Assembly: GCA_026989475.1 (NCBI GenBank) | Contig: JALSJG010000207.1 | Span: forward strand, 1-12,193 | DNA length: 12,193 nt | Reading direction: 5' to 3' | Source: Thermaceae bacterium | Lineage (GTDB): Bacteria; Deinococcota; Deinococci; Deinococcales; Marinithermaceae | Shown here: piece by piece, positions 6,175 to 12,193 of the stretch | Layout of the letters: each line of letters starts with the position of its first letter | Numbering within the stretch: position 1 is the stretch's first letter | Translations under genes and position numbers: made by a program | The notes under the pieces: model-generated | Told to the model about the DNA's origin: nothing | Databases searched by the model: none | What the model saw: only the letters and a program-made list of their open reading frames with translations

Positions 6175-7863
6175 GTGACCGGAAGCCCTGCCCGCCGCTA
6201 CCGACTCCTGTTGCTCAGCTTCCTGGTCGGGGTCATCGCCGGCCTCGGCGCGATCCTGTTCAACGACCTGGTGGAACTCGCACAGCAGTTCTTCATGGAA
6301 CAGCTCGCGCAATACCAGCCCCCGACCGAAACCGGCGAGCCCCCCCGCCTGGGACCGCTAACCCGGCTCCTGCTGCCCCTGGTCACCGCCCTAGGCGGGC
6401 TTCTCGCCGGACTGCTCGTCTACTACCTCGCCCCCGAGGCCGAGGGGCACGGTACCGACGCGGTGGTTCGCGCCTACCACGAAACCGGGGGCGTGATCCG
6501 ACCCCAGGTTCCCCTGGTAAAAACCCTGGCCTCCGCGATCACGCTGGGCTCAGGCGGCTCCGGAGGCCGCGAGGGACCGATCGCCCAGATCGGCGCCGGA
6601 CTCGCCTCAGTCGCCTCGGGCTGGCTCCAGCTCAGCGATTCCGAGCGCCGGATCCTGGTGATGGCCGGCGCCGGGGGCGGCATCGGCGCGGTCTTCCACG
6701 CCCCCCTGGGGGGAGCGCTCTTCGCCGCCGAGGTGCTTTACGCCAAGCTGGACTCCGAGCACGAGGTGCTGATCCCCAGCATCGTCTCGGCGGTCACCGC
6801 TTACTCGATCGCCGGCTACGTCACCGGCTACGGCTCGCTTTTTCAACTCCCCGAGGTATCCTACCACCAGCCGGCGGTCCTTCCGCTCTACCTCCTGCTT
6901 GCGCTTTTAAGCGCCGGGGCAGCCTGGTTATTCGTAAGGCTTTTTTACGCCGTACAAGCCCGCTTCCGAGCCCTTACCCTCCCCGCCCCCTTAAAACCGG
7001 CGCTGGGGGGCTTTTTCACCGGGGTGCTCGGCGCGTTTTTGCCCCAGGTCCTCTCCGGTGGCTACGGGTGGATTCAGATGATCTTCGAAAACAAGATCCC
7101 CTTAGTCCTTCTTCTACTCATGGTTGCGGGAAAAATGCTTGCCACCGCGATGACGATTGGATCCGGCGGCTCGGGAGGGGTCTTCGGCCCCAGCATCTTT
7201 CTCGGGGCCGCGCTCGGCGCCGCCTATGGTCAGGCGGTCGCGCATCTGTTTCCGGTGCTCGAGCTCAACCCGGTGGACTTCGCCCTGGTAGGCATGGCGA
7301 GTTTCTTCGCCGCCGCCGCCAAAACCCCCCTTTCCACCATCGTGATGGTCACCGAGATGACCGGGGGCTACGGACTCCTGGTACCGCTCATGCTCTCGAG
7401 CTTCACCGCGTTCATCCTCCTCCCTCCCGAGATCACCCTCTACCGCTCCCAGGTCCCCGAGCGCATCGACAGCCCGGTCCACGCCCACGAGTACATCCGT
7501 CTGGCGCTCACCAGCCTGGCCGAACGAGGGCTTCCGATCCCCAAGGACGTGCCGCTACCCCAGGTGGCCCGCTTGCTCGAGACCGGCCAGCCCGTCCCCC
7601 TCGATCCCGAAGGCAATCAGATCGCCTTCACCATGCAGCTCCACGGACATCACCCCTGGGTGGGTCGCCGCATCGTCGAGCTCGGGCTCCCGCCCGACGT
7701 CCTGGTGATCTCGGTGCTAAGGGAAAAGGCGAACCGGGTCATCGTTCCCCGGGGCCACACCCGGCTCGAGGCCGGCGACACCCTGATCCTGGTCGGCCCG
7801 CCGGAAGCCCCCGCCGACGTCGAGCGGCTCCTCGGCGAAAACGGGAAGGCCGAGAGCGAGTAA
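6175..7863 (+). CDS. CLC-family anion channel or H+/anion antiporter with RCK_C domain
   Basis: The 562-residue integral membrane protein carries all main CLC signatures. A first anion-site region reads GHGTD (91-95), where E. coli CLC-ec1 has GSGIP. GSGGSGGREGP (125-135) follows, with the gating glutamate at 133, and then GGVFGPSIFLGA (334-345). The glutamate suggests gated chloride or other anion transport, with proton coupling possible. It lacks the pattern of fluoride-specific CLCs as I know it. After the membrane part (about 1-420) the cytoplasmic tail does not show CBS domains; residues about 487-541 (WVGRRIVELGLPPDVLV, ending AGDTLILVGPP) match a TrkA_C/RCK_C domain, a ligand-binding regulatory module of K+ channels and exchangers. 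The start is GTG at 6175, leaderless. The stop is separated by one base from the convergent hydrolase stop. Confidence 0.93.
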   Translation: MTGSPARRYRLLLLSFLVGVIAGLGAILFNDLVELAQQFFMEQLAQYQPPTETGEPPRLGPLTRLLLPLVTALGGLLAGLLVYYLAPEAEGHGTDAVVRAYHETGGVIRPQVPLVKTLASAITLGSGGSGGREGPIAQIGAGLASVASGWLQLSDSERRILVMAGAGGGIGAVFHAPLGGALFAAEVLYAKLDSEHEVLIPSIVSAVTAYSIAGYVTGYGSLFQLPEVSYHQPAVLPLYLLLALLSAGAAWLFVRLFYAVQARFRALTLPAPLKPALGGFFTGVLGAFLPQVLSGGYGWIQMIFENKIPLVLLLLMVAGKMLATAMTIGSGGSGGVFGPSIFLGAALGAAYGQAVAHLFPVLELNPVDFALVGMASFFAAAAKTPLSTIVMVTEMTGGYGLLVPLMLSSFTAFILLPPEITLYRSQVPERIDSPVHAHEYIRLALTSLAERGLPIPKDVPLPQVARLLETGQPVPLDPEGNQIAFTMQLHGHHPWVGRRIVELGLPPDVLVISVLREKANRVIVPRGHTRLEAGDTLILVGPPEAPADVERLLGENGKAESE

Positions 7864-7864
7864 C

Positions 7865-8224
7865 CTACCCCGCCTCCAAACATCGCCGAATCGCGGCCGC
7901 GTCGGGGGCGGGGCAAACCGCCTCAAGCCCCATCCGATCCCGGAGCACCTCCCCCACCCGCTCGCCGTGGCCCCGCACGAGGACGCGATAACCGTCCAGG
8001 TTCAGCATCATGATGAGGCCCACCACGAACTCCGCCTCCTCCTCGGGGCCGAGGGGCACGCCCTCCGTCCGTCCCCGGCCGGGAAGGTCCGGGATCAGGT
8101 AGCGAAAGCCCCCGGGGAGGGGGTCCTTCCAGTCCTCTGCCGAGGCCCCGAGCAGGAGGACCGCGGGCCCCTCACCGAGGTCGTCGTAAACCAGACGGGT
8201 ACCATAAAGATGGATATAGGCCAT
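7865..8224 (-). CDS. Truncated alpha/beta-hydrolase-like protein lacking the nucleophile
   Basis: The 119-residue protein opens like an alpha/beta hydrolase: YGTRLVYDDLGEGPAVLLLGAS (7-28) covers strands 1-3 and the oxyanion-hole loop, and IPDLPGRGRTEG (44-55) is the usual strand 4 region. At the nucleophile elbow, where G-H-S-x-G is expected, it reads RGHGERVG (84-91), so Ser is Gly at 87. The chain stops soon after, without the lid, acid and histidine parts. The family is normally 250-300 residues. It is not an obvious recent pseudogene, because the frame is clean and codon use is like the neighbours. It starts at ATG sharing one base with the upstream hydrolase stop (TGATG), so translation is coupled. 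It is likely a non-catalytic partner or binding protein; function unknown. Confidence 0.68.
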   Translation of the reverse strand: MAYIHLYGTRLVYDDLGEGPAVLLLGASAEDWKDPLPGGFRYLIPDLPGRGRTEGVPLGPEEEAEFVVGLIMMLNLDGYRVLVRGHGERVGEVLRDRMGLEAVCPAPDAAAIRRCLEAG

Positions 8225-8994
8225 CAGGAAGGCGCCTCGGGATCAAAGCGCAGGGGAGGGGTCGGTCCCGCGTTTCCTTCGTCCTCCCGCCAGTGGGCCG
8301 GTCCCTGCAGGAAATCCTCGTATCGCTCGATGAAACCCCGGGCCAGGGCGGCGGCCTCCGCGGGGTTTTCCCAAGGGGCGAAGTGCCCGGCCCCTTCGAT
8401 CGTCACCAGCATCCCCCGAAGCTCGGGAACCCACTCGGTGACCTCGTGGCCGTAGCGCATCGGGGTAAAGACGTCCTCGGCGCCGACGGCGACGAGCGTG
8501 GGCTGCTCCAGGCGGCGAAGCCACTTGCGCACGTCCCCGAGCGAGAGAAGCCCCTCGAGCCAGGCCTCCAGGTCGCGCCCCTCCAGCCCCTTGGCCCAGG
8601 CCTCGATCTGGGCCTGGCCCCGCCCGAGGAGCAGGGAACCGAAGAACCAGGGTGCGGCGGCGGTCACGAAGGAGGGGAGGCCGCCTCGCGCGTAGGCCTC
8701 GCGGAGCGCCCGCAGCCGGGCGAGGAGGGCGTCGTCCACCCGGAAGTAGGGGGAAAAGAGCACGAGGCTCTTCGCCCCGACTTCGGGCGCGATCCGAACG
8801 GCGGCGACGCAAGCCTCGGAGAAGGCCACCAGGTGGGCCCCTTCAGGAACCCGGCCCCGCCACGCCTTTTCCGCCTGGGCGGGGGTGGGGTGGGGCGCGG
8901 CCTCCAGGAGGCGGCACCCGGCGAAGACCTCCCGAAAGGCGGAAAACCCCGCGGACGGGCTCAGGTAGCCGGGGAGGAAGACGATCGTTTCCAC
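8224..8994 (-). CDS. Alpha/beta-fold hydrolase with intact catalytic triad
   Basis: With a GTG start the product has 256 residues. VETIVFLPGYLSP (1-13) gives strand 3 and the oxyanion loop. The nucleophile elbow is AFSEA with Ser59, a variant of GxSxG. The acid is in VAVGAEDVFTP (Asp174), and the base in GAGHFAPWENP (His204). A helical lid lies between about 85 and 165. The substrate is unknown; MenH-like, esterase or thioesterase roles are all possible. An upstream in-frame ATG at 9021 would add MGRLCQDGD but would overlap the start codon of the divergent thioesterase. GTG at 8994, with AGGA 7 nt upstream, is preferred because the homology-like region begins there. It is translationally coupled to the truncated hydrolase that follows. 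Confidence 0.8.
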   Translation of the reverse strand: METIVFLPGYLSPSAGFSAFREVFAGCRLLEAAPHPTPAQAEKAWRGRVPEGAHLVAFSEACVAAVRIAPEVGAKSLVLFSPYFRVDDALLARLRALREAYARGGLPSFVTAAAPWFFGSLLLGRGQAQIEAWAKGLEGRDLEAWLEGLLSLGDVRKWLRRLEQPTLVAVGAEDVFTPMRYGHEVTEWVPELRGMLVTIEGAGHFAPWENPAEAAALARGFIERYEDFLQGPAHWREDEGNAGPTPPLRFDPEAPS

Positions 8995-9007
8995 GTCTCC
9001 ATCCTGG

Positions 9008-9013
9008 CATAAT
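9008..9013 (+). promoter_or_regulatory. Leaderless -10 box of the thioesterase gene
   Basis: CATAAT differs from TATAAT at one position and lies 6 nt before the ATG at 9020, so transcription would begin on the start codon. It sits just upstream of the divergent hydrolase start, so the two transcription units share about 25 bp. No convincing -35 hexamer was found. Confidence 0.5.
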
Positions 9014-9019
9014 CGGCCC

Positions 9020-9418
9020 ATGGACCTTGAAGGGGGACTCGGGAAGACGCTCTCGATCGAGATCCTGGAGCTCTCCGAAACGCGGGCCCGGGCCCGGATG
9101 CCGGTGACGCCCGCCCATCACCAGCCCCTGGGGTTCCTCCACGGGGGGGCGAGCGTGGCCTTGGCCGAGCACCTCGCGAGCTTCGCCGCCCACCTCCACG
9201 TCCCCGAGGGGCACGCCGCCTTCGGCGTCGAGATCAACGCGAGCCACCTGCGAAAAAAGCAAGGCGGCGTGGTCTACGCCGAGGCCCGACCCCTCCGGGT
9301 GGGCAGGCGGCTTCAGGTCTGGCAGGTTGAAATCACCGACGAAAAAAACCGGCTGGTCTCGGTCTCACGGGTAACCCTGGCGGTGGTTCCGCTTGACACC
9401 GGCGCAAAAGAGGCATAA
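9020..9418 (+). CDS. Hotdog-fold acyl-CoA thioesterase, MenI/YbdB/PaaI type
   Basis: The 132-residue protein hydrolyses an acyl- or aroyl-CoA thioester. LGFLHGGASVALAEHLAS (37-54) is the hotdog signature with His41 and the catalytic Glu50. FGVEINASHLRKK and VGRRLQVWQVEITDEKNRLV closely recall E. coli YdiI (MenI, 1,4-dihydroxy-2-naphthoyl-CoA hydrolase of menaquinone synthesis) and its paralogue YbdB. The length is right for this family, which acts as a cytosolic tetramer. Substrate choice within the family cannot be settled from sequence: DHNA-CoA, phenylacetyl-CoA products and others are possible. The ATG start is fixed by the -10 box 6 nt upstream. The coding end carries the -35 hexamer, and its TAA stop the first half of the -10 box, of the next promoter. 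Confidence 0.85.
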   Translation: MDLEGGLGKTLSIEILELSETRARARMPVTPAHHQPLGFLHGGASVALAEHLASFAAHLHVPEGHAAFGVEINASHLRKKQGGVVYAEARPLRVGRRLQVWQVEITDEKNRLVSVSRVTLAVVPLDTGAKEA

Positions 9419-9421
9419 CTT
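9393..9421 (+). promoter_or_regulatory. Near-consensus promoter of the aroF-tyrA operon
   Basis: TTGACA (9393-9398) is a perfect -35 hexamer. After exactly 17 nt comes TAACTT (9416-9421), a good -10 box, and 6 nt later an ATG (9428) at the predicted +1. The TAA stop of the thioesterase is the first half of the -10 box. This is the best promoter in the window. It gives an aroF leader of about 122 nt. Confidence 0.78.
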
Positions 9422-9427
9422 CGCAGC

Positions 9428-9511
9428 ATGAGCGCCGCGAGGAAAGGGGGGATGGGCGTGGAAGACGGCTATCCCGGCTATTCCCCCTCTCGGAAGACGG
9501 CGCGGCACTAG
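9428..9511 (+). CDS. Candidate 27-residue leader peptide with tandem Tyr codons
   Basis: An ATG exactly at the predicted transcription start opens a 27-codon frame ending in TAG (9509-9511), 38 nt before aroF. The product is MSAARKGGMGVEDGYPGYSP followed by SRKTARH. Its only aromatic residues are two tyrosines, Tyr15 and Tyr18, both encoded by TAT (9470-9472 and 9479-9481), although TAC is far commoner in the neighbouring genes. It precedes a DAHP synthase and prephenate dehydrogenase operon, the two committed ends of tyrosine synthesis. The position and codons suggest a leader peptide sensing charged tRNA-Tyr. Two Tyr codons are fewer than in classical attenuators, and no homologue is known to me, so translation and function are inferred. 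Confidence 0.45.
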   Translation: MSAARKGGMGVEDGYPGYSPSRKTARH

Positions 9512-9522
9512 GACCCCTTTTT
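9441..9522 (+). promoter_or_regulatory. Leader RNA with two mutually exclusive helices before aroF
   Basis: One G-rich segment can pair two ways. With the downstream segment 9480-9488, bases 9445-9453 (AGGGGGGAT with ATTCCCCCT) form 9 bp including one G-U. With 9514-9522, bases 9441-9449 (GGAAAGGGG with CCCCTTTTT) form 9 bp including two G-U. The second TAT codon lies in the 3' arm of the first helix. A ribosome paused at the Tyr codons would cover that arm and favour the second pairing. A direct repeat GGAAGACGGC occurs at 9460-9469 and 9492-9501. No classical terminator with a tight stem just before the T-run is present, so the mechanism, if any, is unclear. Confidence 0.35.
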
Positions 9523-9549
9523 AAAACCCGAAGGAACCGAGGTTGAACC

Positions 9550-10584
9550 ATGCTGATCGTATTGAAAAAGGAAGCGGATGAAGCAGCACTCGAAGAGCTG
9601 AAGCAAGAGCTCAGGCGCTTTGGTTTTCGCCCCCACGTCTCCCAGGGCGTGGAAACCACCCTGGTGGGGGCGGTGGGCAAGGGCCCCACCCCCGAGATCA
9701 TGGAGCATTTTAGGACGCTACCCTACGTGGCCGAGGTCATCCGGATCTCGAAGCCCTATAAGCTCGCGAGCCTCGAGGTGCATCCCCTGCCCACGGTGGT
9801 GGCTTTTCCCACCGGAAAAACCGGCGGCGGCCACTTCATGGTGGCGGCCGGCCCCTGCGGGGTGGAGTCCCGGGAGCAAACGCTCACCGCCGCCCGCTAC
9901 GTCAAGCGTCACGGCGCCCAGATGCTAAGGGGCGGCGCCTTCAAACCCCGTACCAGCCCCTACTCCTTCCAGGGGCTCGGCGAGGAGGGGCTTAAGATCC
10001 TGGCCGAGGCCCGGGCGGAGACCGGGCTCCCGGTGGTTACTGAAGTTACGAGCCCCGATAAGGTGGAACTCGTCGCCGAGTACGCCGACATGCTCCAGAT
10101 CGGCGCCCGAAACGCCCAGAACTTCGCCCTCTTGAAGGAGGCTGGGCAGTCCGGGAAACCGGTGCTCCTAAAACGCGGGATGAGCATGACGCTCGAAGAG
10201 TTCCTGATGAGCGCCGAATACATCCTCTCCGAGGGGAACGAGCGCGTGATCCTGGTGGAGCGCGGCATCCGCACTTTCGAGACCGCGACCCGGTTTACCC
10301 TCGACGTCTCGGCGGTGCCGGTGCTCAAGTCCTGGACCCACCTCCCGGTCTGGGTCGACCCCAGCCACCCCGCCGGCAGGCGCGAGTGGGTGACCCCGCT
10401 TGCGCTGGCCGGAGTGGCGGCGGGCGCCGACGGGCTCATCGTCGAAACCCACCCGAACCCCCAGGAAGCCCGCTCCGACGCCGCCCAGCAACTCACCGAG
10501 GAGGAGTTCGCCGAGCTCATGAGCCGGATCAAGGCCCTGCTACCCGCGGTAGGCAAGGCGCTCGATGCGGCCGCGGTACGCTAG
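9550..10584 (+). CDS. aroF: 3-deoxy-D-arabino-heptulosonate 7-phosphate (DAHP) synthase, type I beta with regulatory domain
   Basis: The 344-residue enzyme condenses phosphoenolpyruvate and erythrose 4-phosphate, the first step of the shikimate pathway. Residues 1-70 form a ferredoxin-like regulatory domain as in the Thermotoga enzyme, where it mediates feedback inhibition by Tyr or Phe. The TIM-barrel part has AAGPCGVES (99-107) with metal ligand Cys103, FKPRTSPYSFQG (131-142), QIGARN (183-188), LLKRG (206-210), VERGIRTF (236-243) and DPSHPAGRR (270-278). Length and domain order match the type I beta family. The start is ATG at 9550 with GAGG (9539-9542) 7 nt upstream. The last 20 bp overlap tyrA, so the two genes form one operon. 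Feedback by tyrosine is likely but not shown by sequence. Confidence 0.95.
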   Translation: MLIVLKKEADEAALEELKQELRRFGFRPHVSQGVETTLVGAVGKGPTPEIMEHFRTLPYVAEVIRISKPYKLASLEVHPLPTVVAFPTGKTGGGHFMVAAGPCGVESREQTLTAARYVKRHGAQMLRGGAFKPRTSPYSFQGLGEEGLKILAEARAETGLPVVTEVTSPDKVELVAEYADMLQIGARNAQNFALLKEAGQSGKPVLLKRGMSMTLEEFLMSAEYILSEGNERVILVERGIRTFETATRFTLDVSAVPVLKSWTHLPVWVDPSHPAGRREWVTPLALAGVAAGADGLIVETHPNPQEARSDAAQQLTEEEFAELMSRIKALLPAVGKALDAAAVR

Positions 10585-11650
10585 GGCCGGGATCTTCGGC
10601 ATCGGGCTCCTGGGCGGCTCGGTGGCGCTGGGTCTGAAAAGCCGCTTCCTTGCCGGCGAGGTCCACACCTACGACCGCGACCCGCGCGCCCTCGAGGCCG
10701 CCCTCGCCCTCGGCGCCGCCGACCGCACCCACACCGAGCTGGGCCCCTGGGTGGGCGAGCTCGACCTCGCCGTGCTCGCCGCCCCGGTAGGGGCGATTCC
10801 CGCGCTGATCGAGGCGATCCGCCCCTACGCCGGCGAAGGCACGCTTTTTACCGACGTGGGAAGCGTGAAGGGGCCGGTGGTGCGGGCGGCCAAAGGGCTC
10901 CCCCGCTTCGTGGGCGGCCACCCCATGGCGGGTAGCGAGCGGGCCGGGGTGCAAAACGCCCACGCCGGGCTCCTCGAAAACGCGGTTTGGGTCCTGACCC
11001 CTGCTGAGGAAACCGATCCCGCCGACCTCGAGGAGGTGGAGACCCTGGTCAGCGAGCTAGGGGCCTACCCCCTCGTCCTCGACCCCGAGCTGCACGACCG
11101 TCTCGTTGCCCGGGTGAGCCACCTTCCCTACCTGCTCGCGGTGGCGCTGAACCTGCTCGTCTCCCGCGACGAGAAGAAGGACCTGCTCATGTTTCTCGCC
11201 GCCGGCGGGTTTCGCGACCTCACCCGGGTGGCCTCGGGTAGTCCCCGGATGAGCCGGGACATGATGGTGGAGAACCGGGAGGCGGTGCGGGAGGCGCTCG
11301 CGGACCTCAGGGCGGTGCTCGAGGAGCTCGATGCTGCGCTCGAGCACCCCGAGGTGCTCGTCCGCCTCGCCGAAGAAGCCAAGCGCACCCGGGATGCCCT
11401 CCCGGTGGTGAAGCGGAGCCTCCTCCCGGTCCGCCACGAGCTCGTGGTCCAGGTGCCCGACCGCCCCGGCGAGCTCGCCCGCATCACCACCGCCCTGGGC
11501 GAAGCCGGGGTGAACATCAAGGACATCGAGGTCCTCACCATCCGGGACGCGGGCGGCGCGATCCGGCTTGGGTTCGCCGAAACCGGCGAAAAGGCCGCCG
11601 CCAGGAGGGTCTTGGAGGACATCGGCTACCGGGTCGTTTCCCCGGGGTAA
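10565..11650 (+). CDS. tyrA: Prephenate dehydrogenase with C-terminal ACT domain
   Basis: The 361-residue enzyme oxidatively decarboxylates prephenate to 4-hydroxyphenylpyruvate, the precursor of tyrosine. The N-terminal Rossmann fold has GIGLLGGSVALGL (12-24) for the dinucleotide, followed by an acidic residue at the end of strand 2 (YDRDP, 36-40) that favours NAD+. TDVGSVKG (96-103) and the catalytic GGHPMAGSERAG (117-128) with His119 are diagnostic. The helical dimerisation domain occupies about 170-285. From about 293 an ACT domain (VPDRPGELARITTALG and on) gives a likely amino-acid-binding regulatory site, as in Bacillus-type TyrA. The ATG lies within the last codons of aroF in another frame, with AAGGCG just upstream. 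Its TAA stop begins the -10 box of hemE. Confidence 0.95.
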   Translation: MRPRYARAGIFGIGLLGGSVALGLKSRFLAGEVHTYDRDPRALEAALALGAADRTHTELGPWVGELDLAVLAAPVGAIPALIEAIRPYAGEGTLFTDVGSVKGPVVRAAKGLPRFVGGHPMAGSERAGVQNAHAGLLENAVWVLTPAEETDPADLEEVETLVSELGAYPLVLDPELHDRLVARVSHLPYLLAVALNLLVSRDEKKDLLMFLAAGGFRDLTRVASGSPRMSRDMMVENREAVREALADLRAVLEELDAALEHPEVLVRLAEEAKRTRDALPVVKRSLLPVRHELVVQVPDRPGELARITTALGEAGVNIKDIEVLTIRDAGGAIRLGFAETGEKAAARRVLEDIGYRVVSPG

Positions 11651-11653
11651 AAT
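11648..11653 (+). promoter_or_regulatory. Leaderless -10 box of hemE overlapping the tyrA stop
   Basis: TAAAAT is one base from TATAAT and lies 7 nt before the GTG of hemE. Its first three bases are the tyrA TAA stop. A CCCCGGGG palindrome (11640-11647) directly precedes it. There is no recognisable -35 hexamer, and no Shine-Dalgarno sequence before the GTG, so initiation is probably leaderless. Readthrough from tyrA is also possible, since no terminator separates the genes. Confidence 0.55.
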
Positions 11654-11660
11654 CGCCGCC

Positions 11661-12193
11661 GTGAACGACGTTCTCCTGCGCGCGCTCCGGGGCGAGCCCC
11701 CCCCTTACACCCCGGTCTGGTTCATGCGCCAGGCCGGGCGCTACCAGGCCGAGTACCGCAAGCTCCGGGAGCAATACACGATCGAAGCGATCGTGCAAAA
11801 CCCGGAACTCACCACGTACGTCACCCTGCTGCCGGTGAAAAAACTCGGGGTGGACGCGGCGATCCTCTTCGCCGACCTATCCACGCCCTTTTCCGGCCTC
11901 GGCTTCCCCACGAAGCTCGTCGAGGGGAAGGGACCCGTCGTCGAAAACCCCCTTCGAAGCCCCGAGGACCTAAAAAGGCTCCGGGAGTTCTCGGCTGAAG
12001 AGGAAACGCCCTATGTTCTCGAGGCCATCCGGATGCTTAAGGCCGAGCTCGAGGTCCCCCTGATCGGCTTCGCCGGCGCCCCCTTCACCCTCGCCTCCTA
12101 CCTGATCGAGGGCGGGCCCTCGAAGCACTTCGCGGCCACCAAGCGCTTCATGTACCACCACCCAAAAGCCTTCGAAGCGCTCCTTTCCCACCT
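11661..12193 (+). CDS. hemE: Uroporphyrinogen decarboxylase, 5' part
   Basis: The gene runs off the window after 177 codons, about half of the usual 340-350. The product removes four carboxyl groups from uroporphyrinogen III to give coproporphyrinogen III in cytosolic haem synthesis. The signature PVWFMRQAGRY (18-28) contains the substrate-binding Arg pair. AILFADLSTPF (67-77) holds the conserved Asp72 that stabilises the tetrapyrrole pyrroles, and GFAGAPFTLASYLIEGG is the second family motif. The start is GTG at 11661, 10 nt after the tyrA stop, because the N-terminal LLRALRGE block follows it directly and a -10 box lies 7 nt upstream. A run of eight C's at about 11699-11706 is a possible sequencing-error spot, but the frame continues correctly through it. 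Confidence 0.95.
   Translation, partial: MNDVLLRALRGEPPPYTPVWFMRQAGRYQAEYRKLREQYTIEAIVQNPELTTYVTLLPVKKLGVDAAILFADLSTPFSGLGFPTKLVEGKGPVVENPLRSPEDLKRLREFSAEEETPYVLEAIRMLKAELEVPLIGFAGAPFTLASYLIEGGPSKHFAATKRFMYHHPKAFEALLSH

Noticed and set aside
7068..7991. 307-residue open frame on the plus strand overlapping the CLC gene
   Set aside because: Rich in Arg, Pro, Gly and His, low in hydrophobic residues, and a frame shadow of the well-conserved CLC gene.
8995..9021. ATG at 9021 as start of the minus-strand hydrolase
   Set aside because: It would overlap the divergent thioesterase start, and the nine added residues do not look like part of the fold; GTG at 8994 with AGGA upstream is preferred, though not proven.
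9460..9501. Direct repeat GGAAGACGGC twice, 32 bp apart, as a CRISPR-like or iteron array
   Set aside because: Only two 10-bp copies inside a coding leader; no third unit and no regular spacers.
9960..10556. 198-residue minus-strand frame inside aroF
   Set aside because: Serine- and arginine-rich complement of a strongly conserved enzyme; no start signal or domain.

Overview
This window is high-GC bacterial chromosome. It most resembles the Thermus/Oceanithermus/Marinithermus group (Thermaceae, Deinococcota). The placement is an inference from compact gene packing, GTG and TTG starts, a TilS-TadA fusion, housekeeping proteins with a Thermus-like flavour, and repeated -10 boxes lying 6-7 nt upstream of a start codon (leaderless transcription). 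No phage, IS element, CRISPR array or island was seen. The longest gene-free gap is the 131 bp before the DAHP synthase gene.

Left (1-2941, + strand): the end of a beta-propeller-like protein, then two paralogous major facilitator transporters, all chained by 4-bp start/stop overlaps. Next (2964-5662) comes a tRNA cluster. On the minus strand a tilS-tadA fusion runs into a tRNA-Ser(CGA) gene and its stop codon lies inside the tRNA; the tRNA is followed by a strong intrinsic terminator. Divergently, truD starts only 6 bp from the tilS start codon. A small outer-membrane barrel protein (minus) converges on truD and overlaps it by 23 bp, with its terminator inside the truD tail.

Centre (6175-9418): a CLC-family anion transporter with a C-terminal RCK_C/TrkA_C domain. 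It converges, with a 1-bp gap, on a minus-strand pair of alpha/beta-hydrolase genes, one with a full triad and one a truncated pseudoenzyme. A hotdog-fold thioesterase of the MenI/YbdB type is divergent from that pair.

Right (9393-11650): an aromatic amino-acid operon, DAHP synthase with an N-terminal regulatory domain followed by prephenate dehydrogenase with a C-terminal ACT domain, i.e. entry and exit steps of tyrosine synthesis. A near-consensus promoter (TTGACA-17-TAACTT) precedes it and would start transcription exactly at a 27-codon ORF containing two TAT (Tyr) codons, in a leader able to form two mutually exclusive helices. This is the best candidate for an undescribed control device here. 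The window ends in the first 177 codons of hemE, whose -10 box TAAAAT uses the tyrA stop codon.

Overall the region is mainly housekeeping. The interest lies in the overlapping signals: stop codons serving as -10 boxes, a stop codon inside a tRNA, and a terminator inside a convergent gene.
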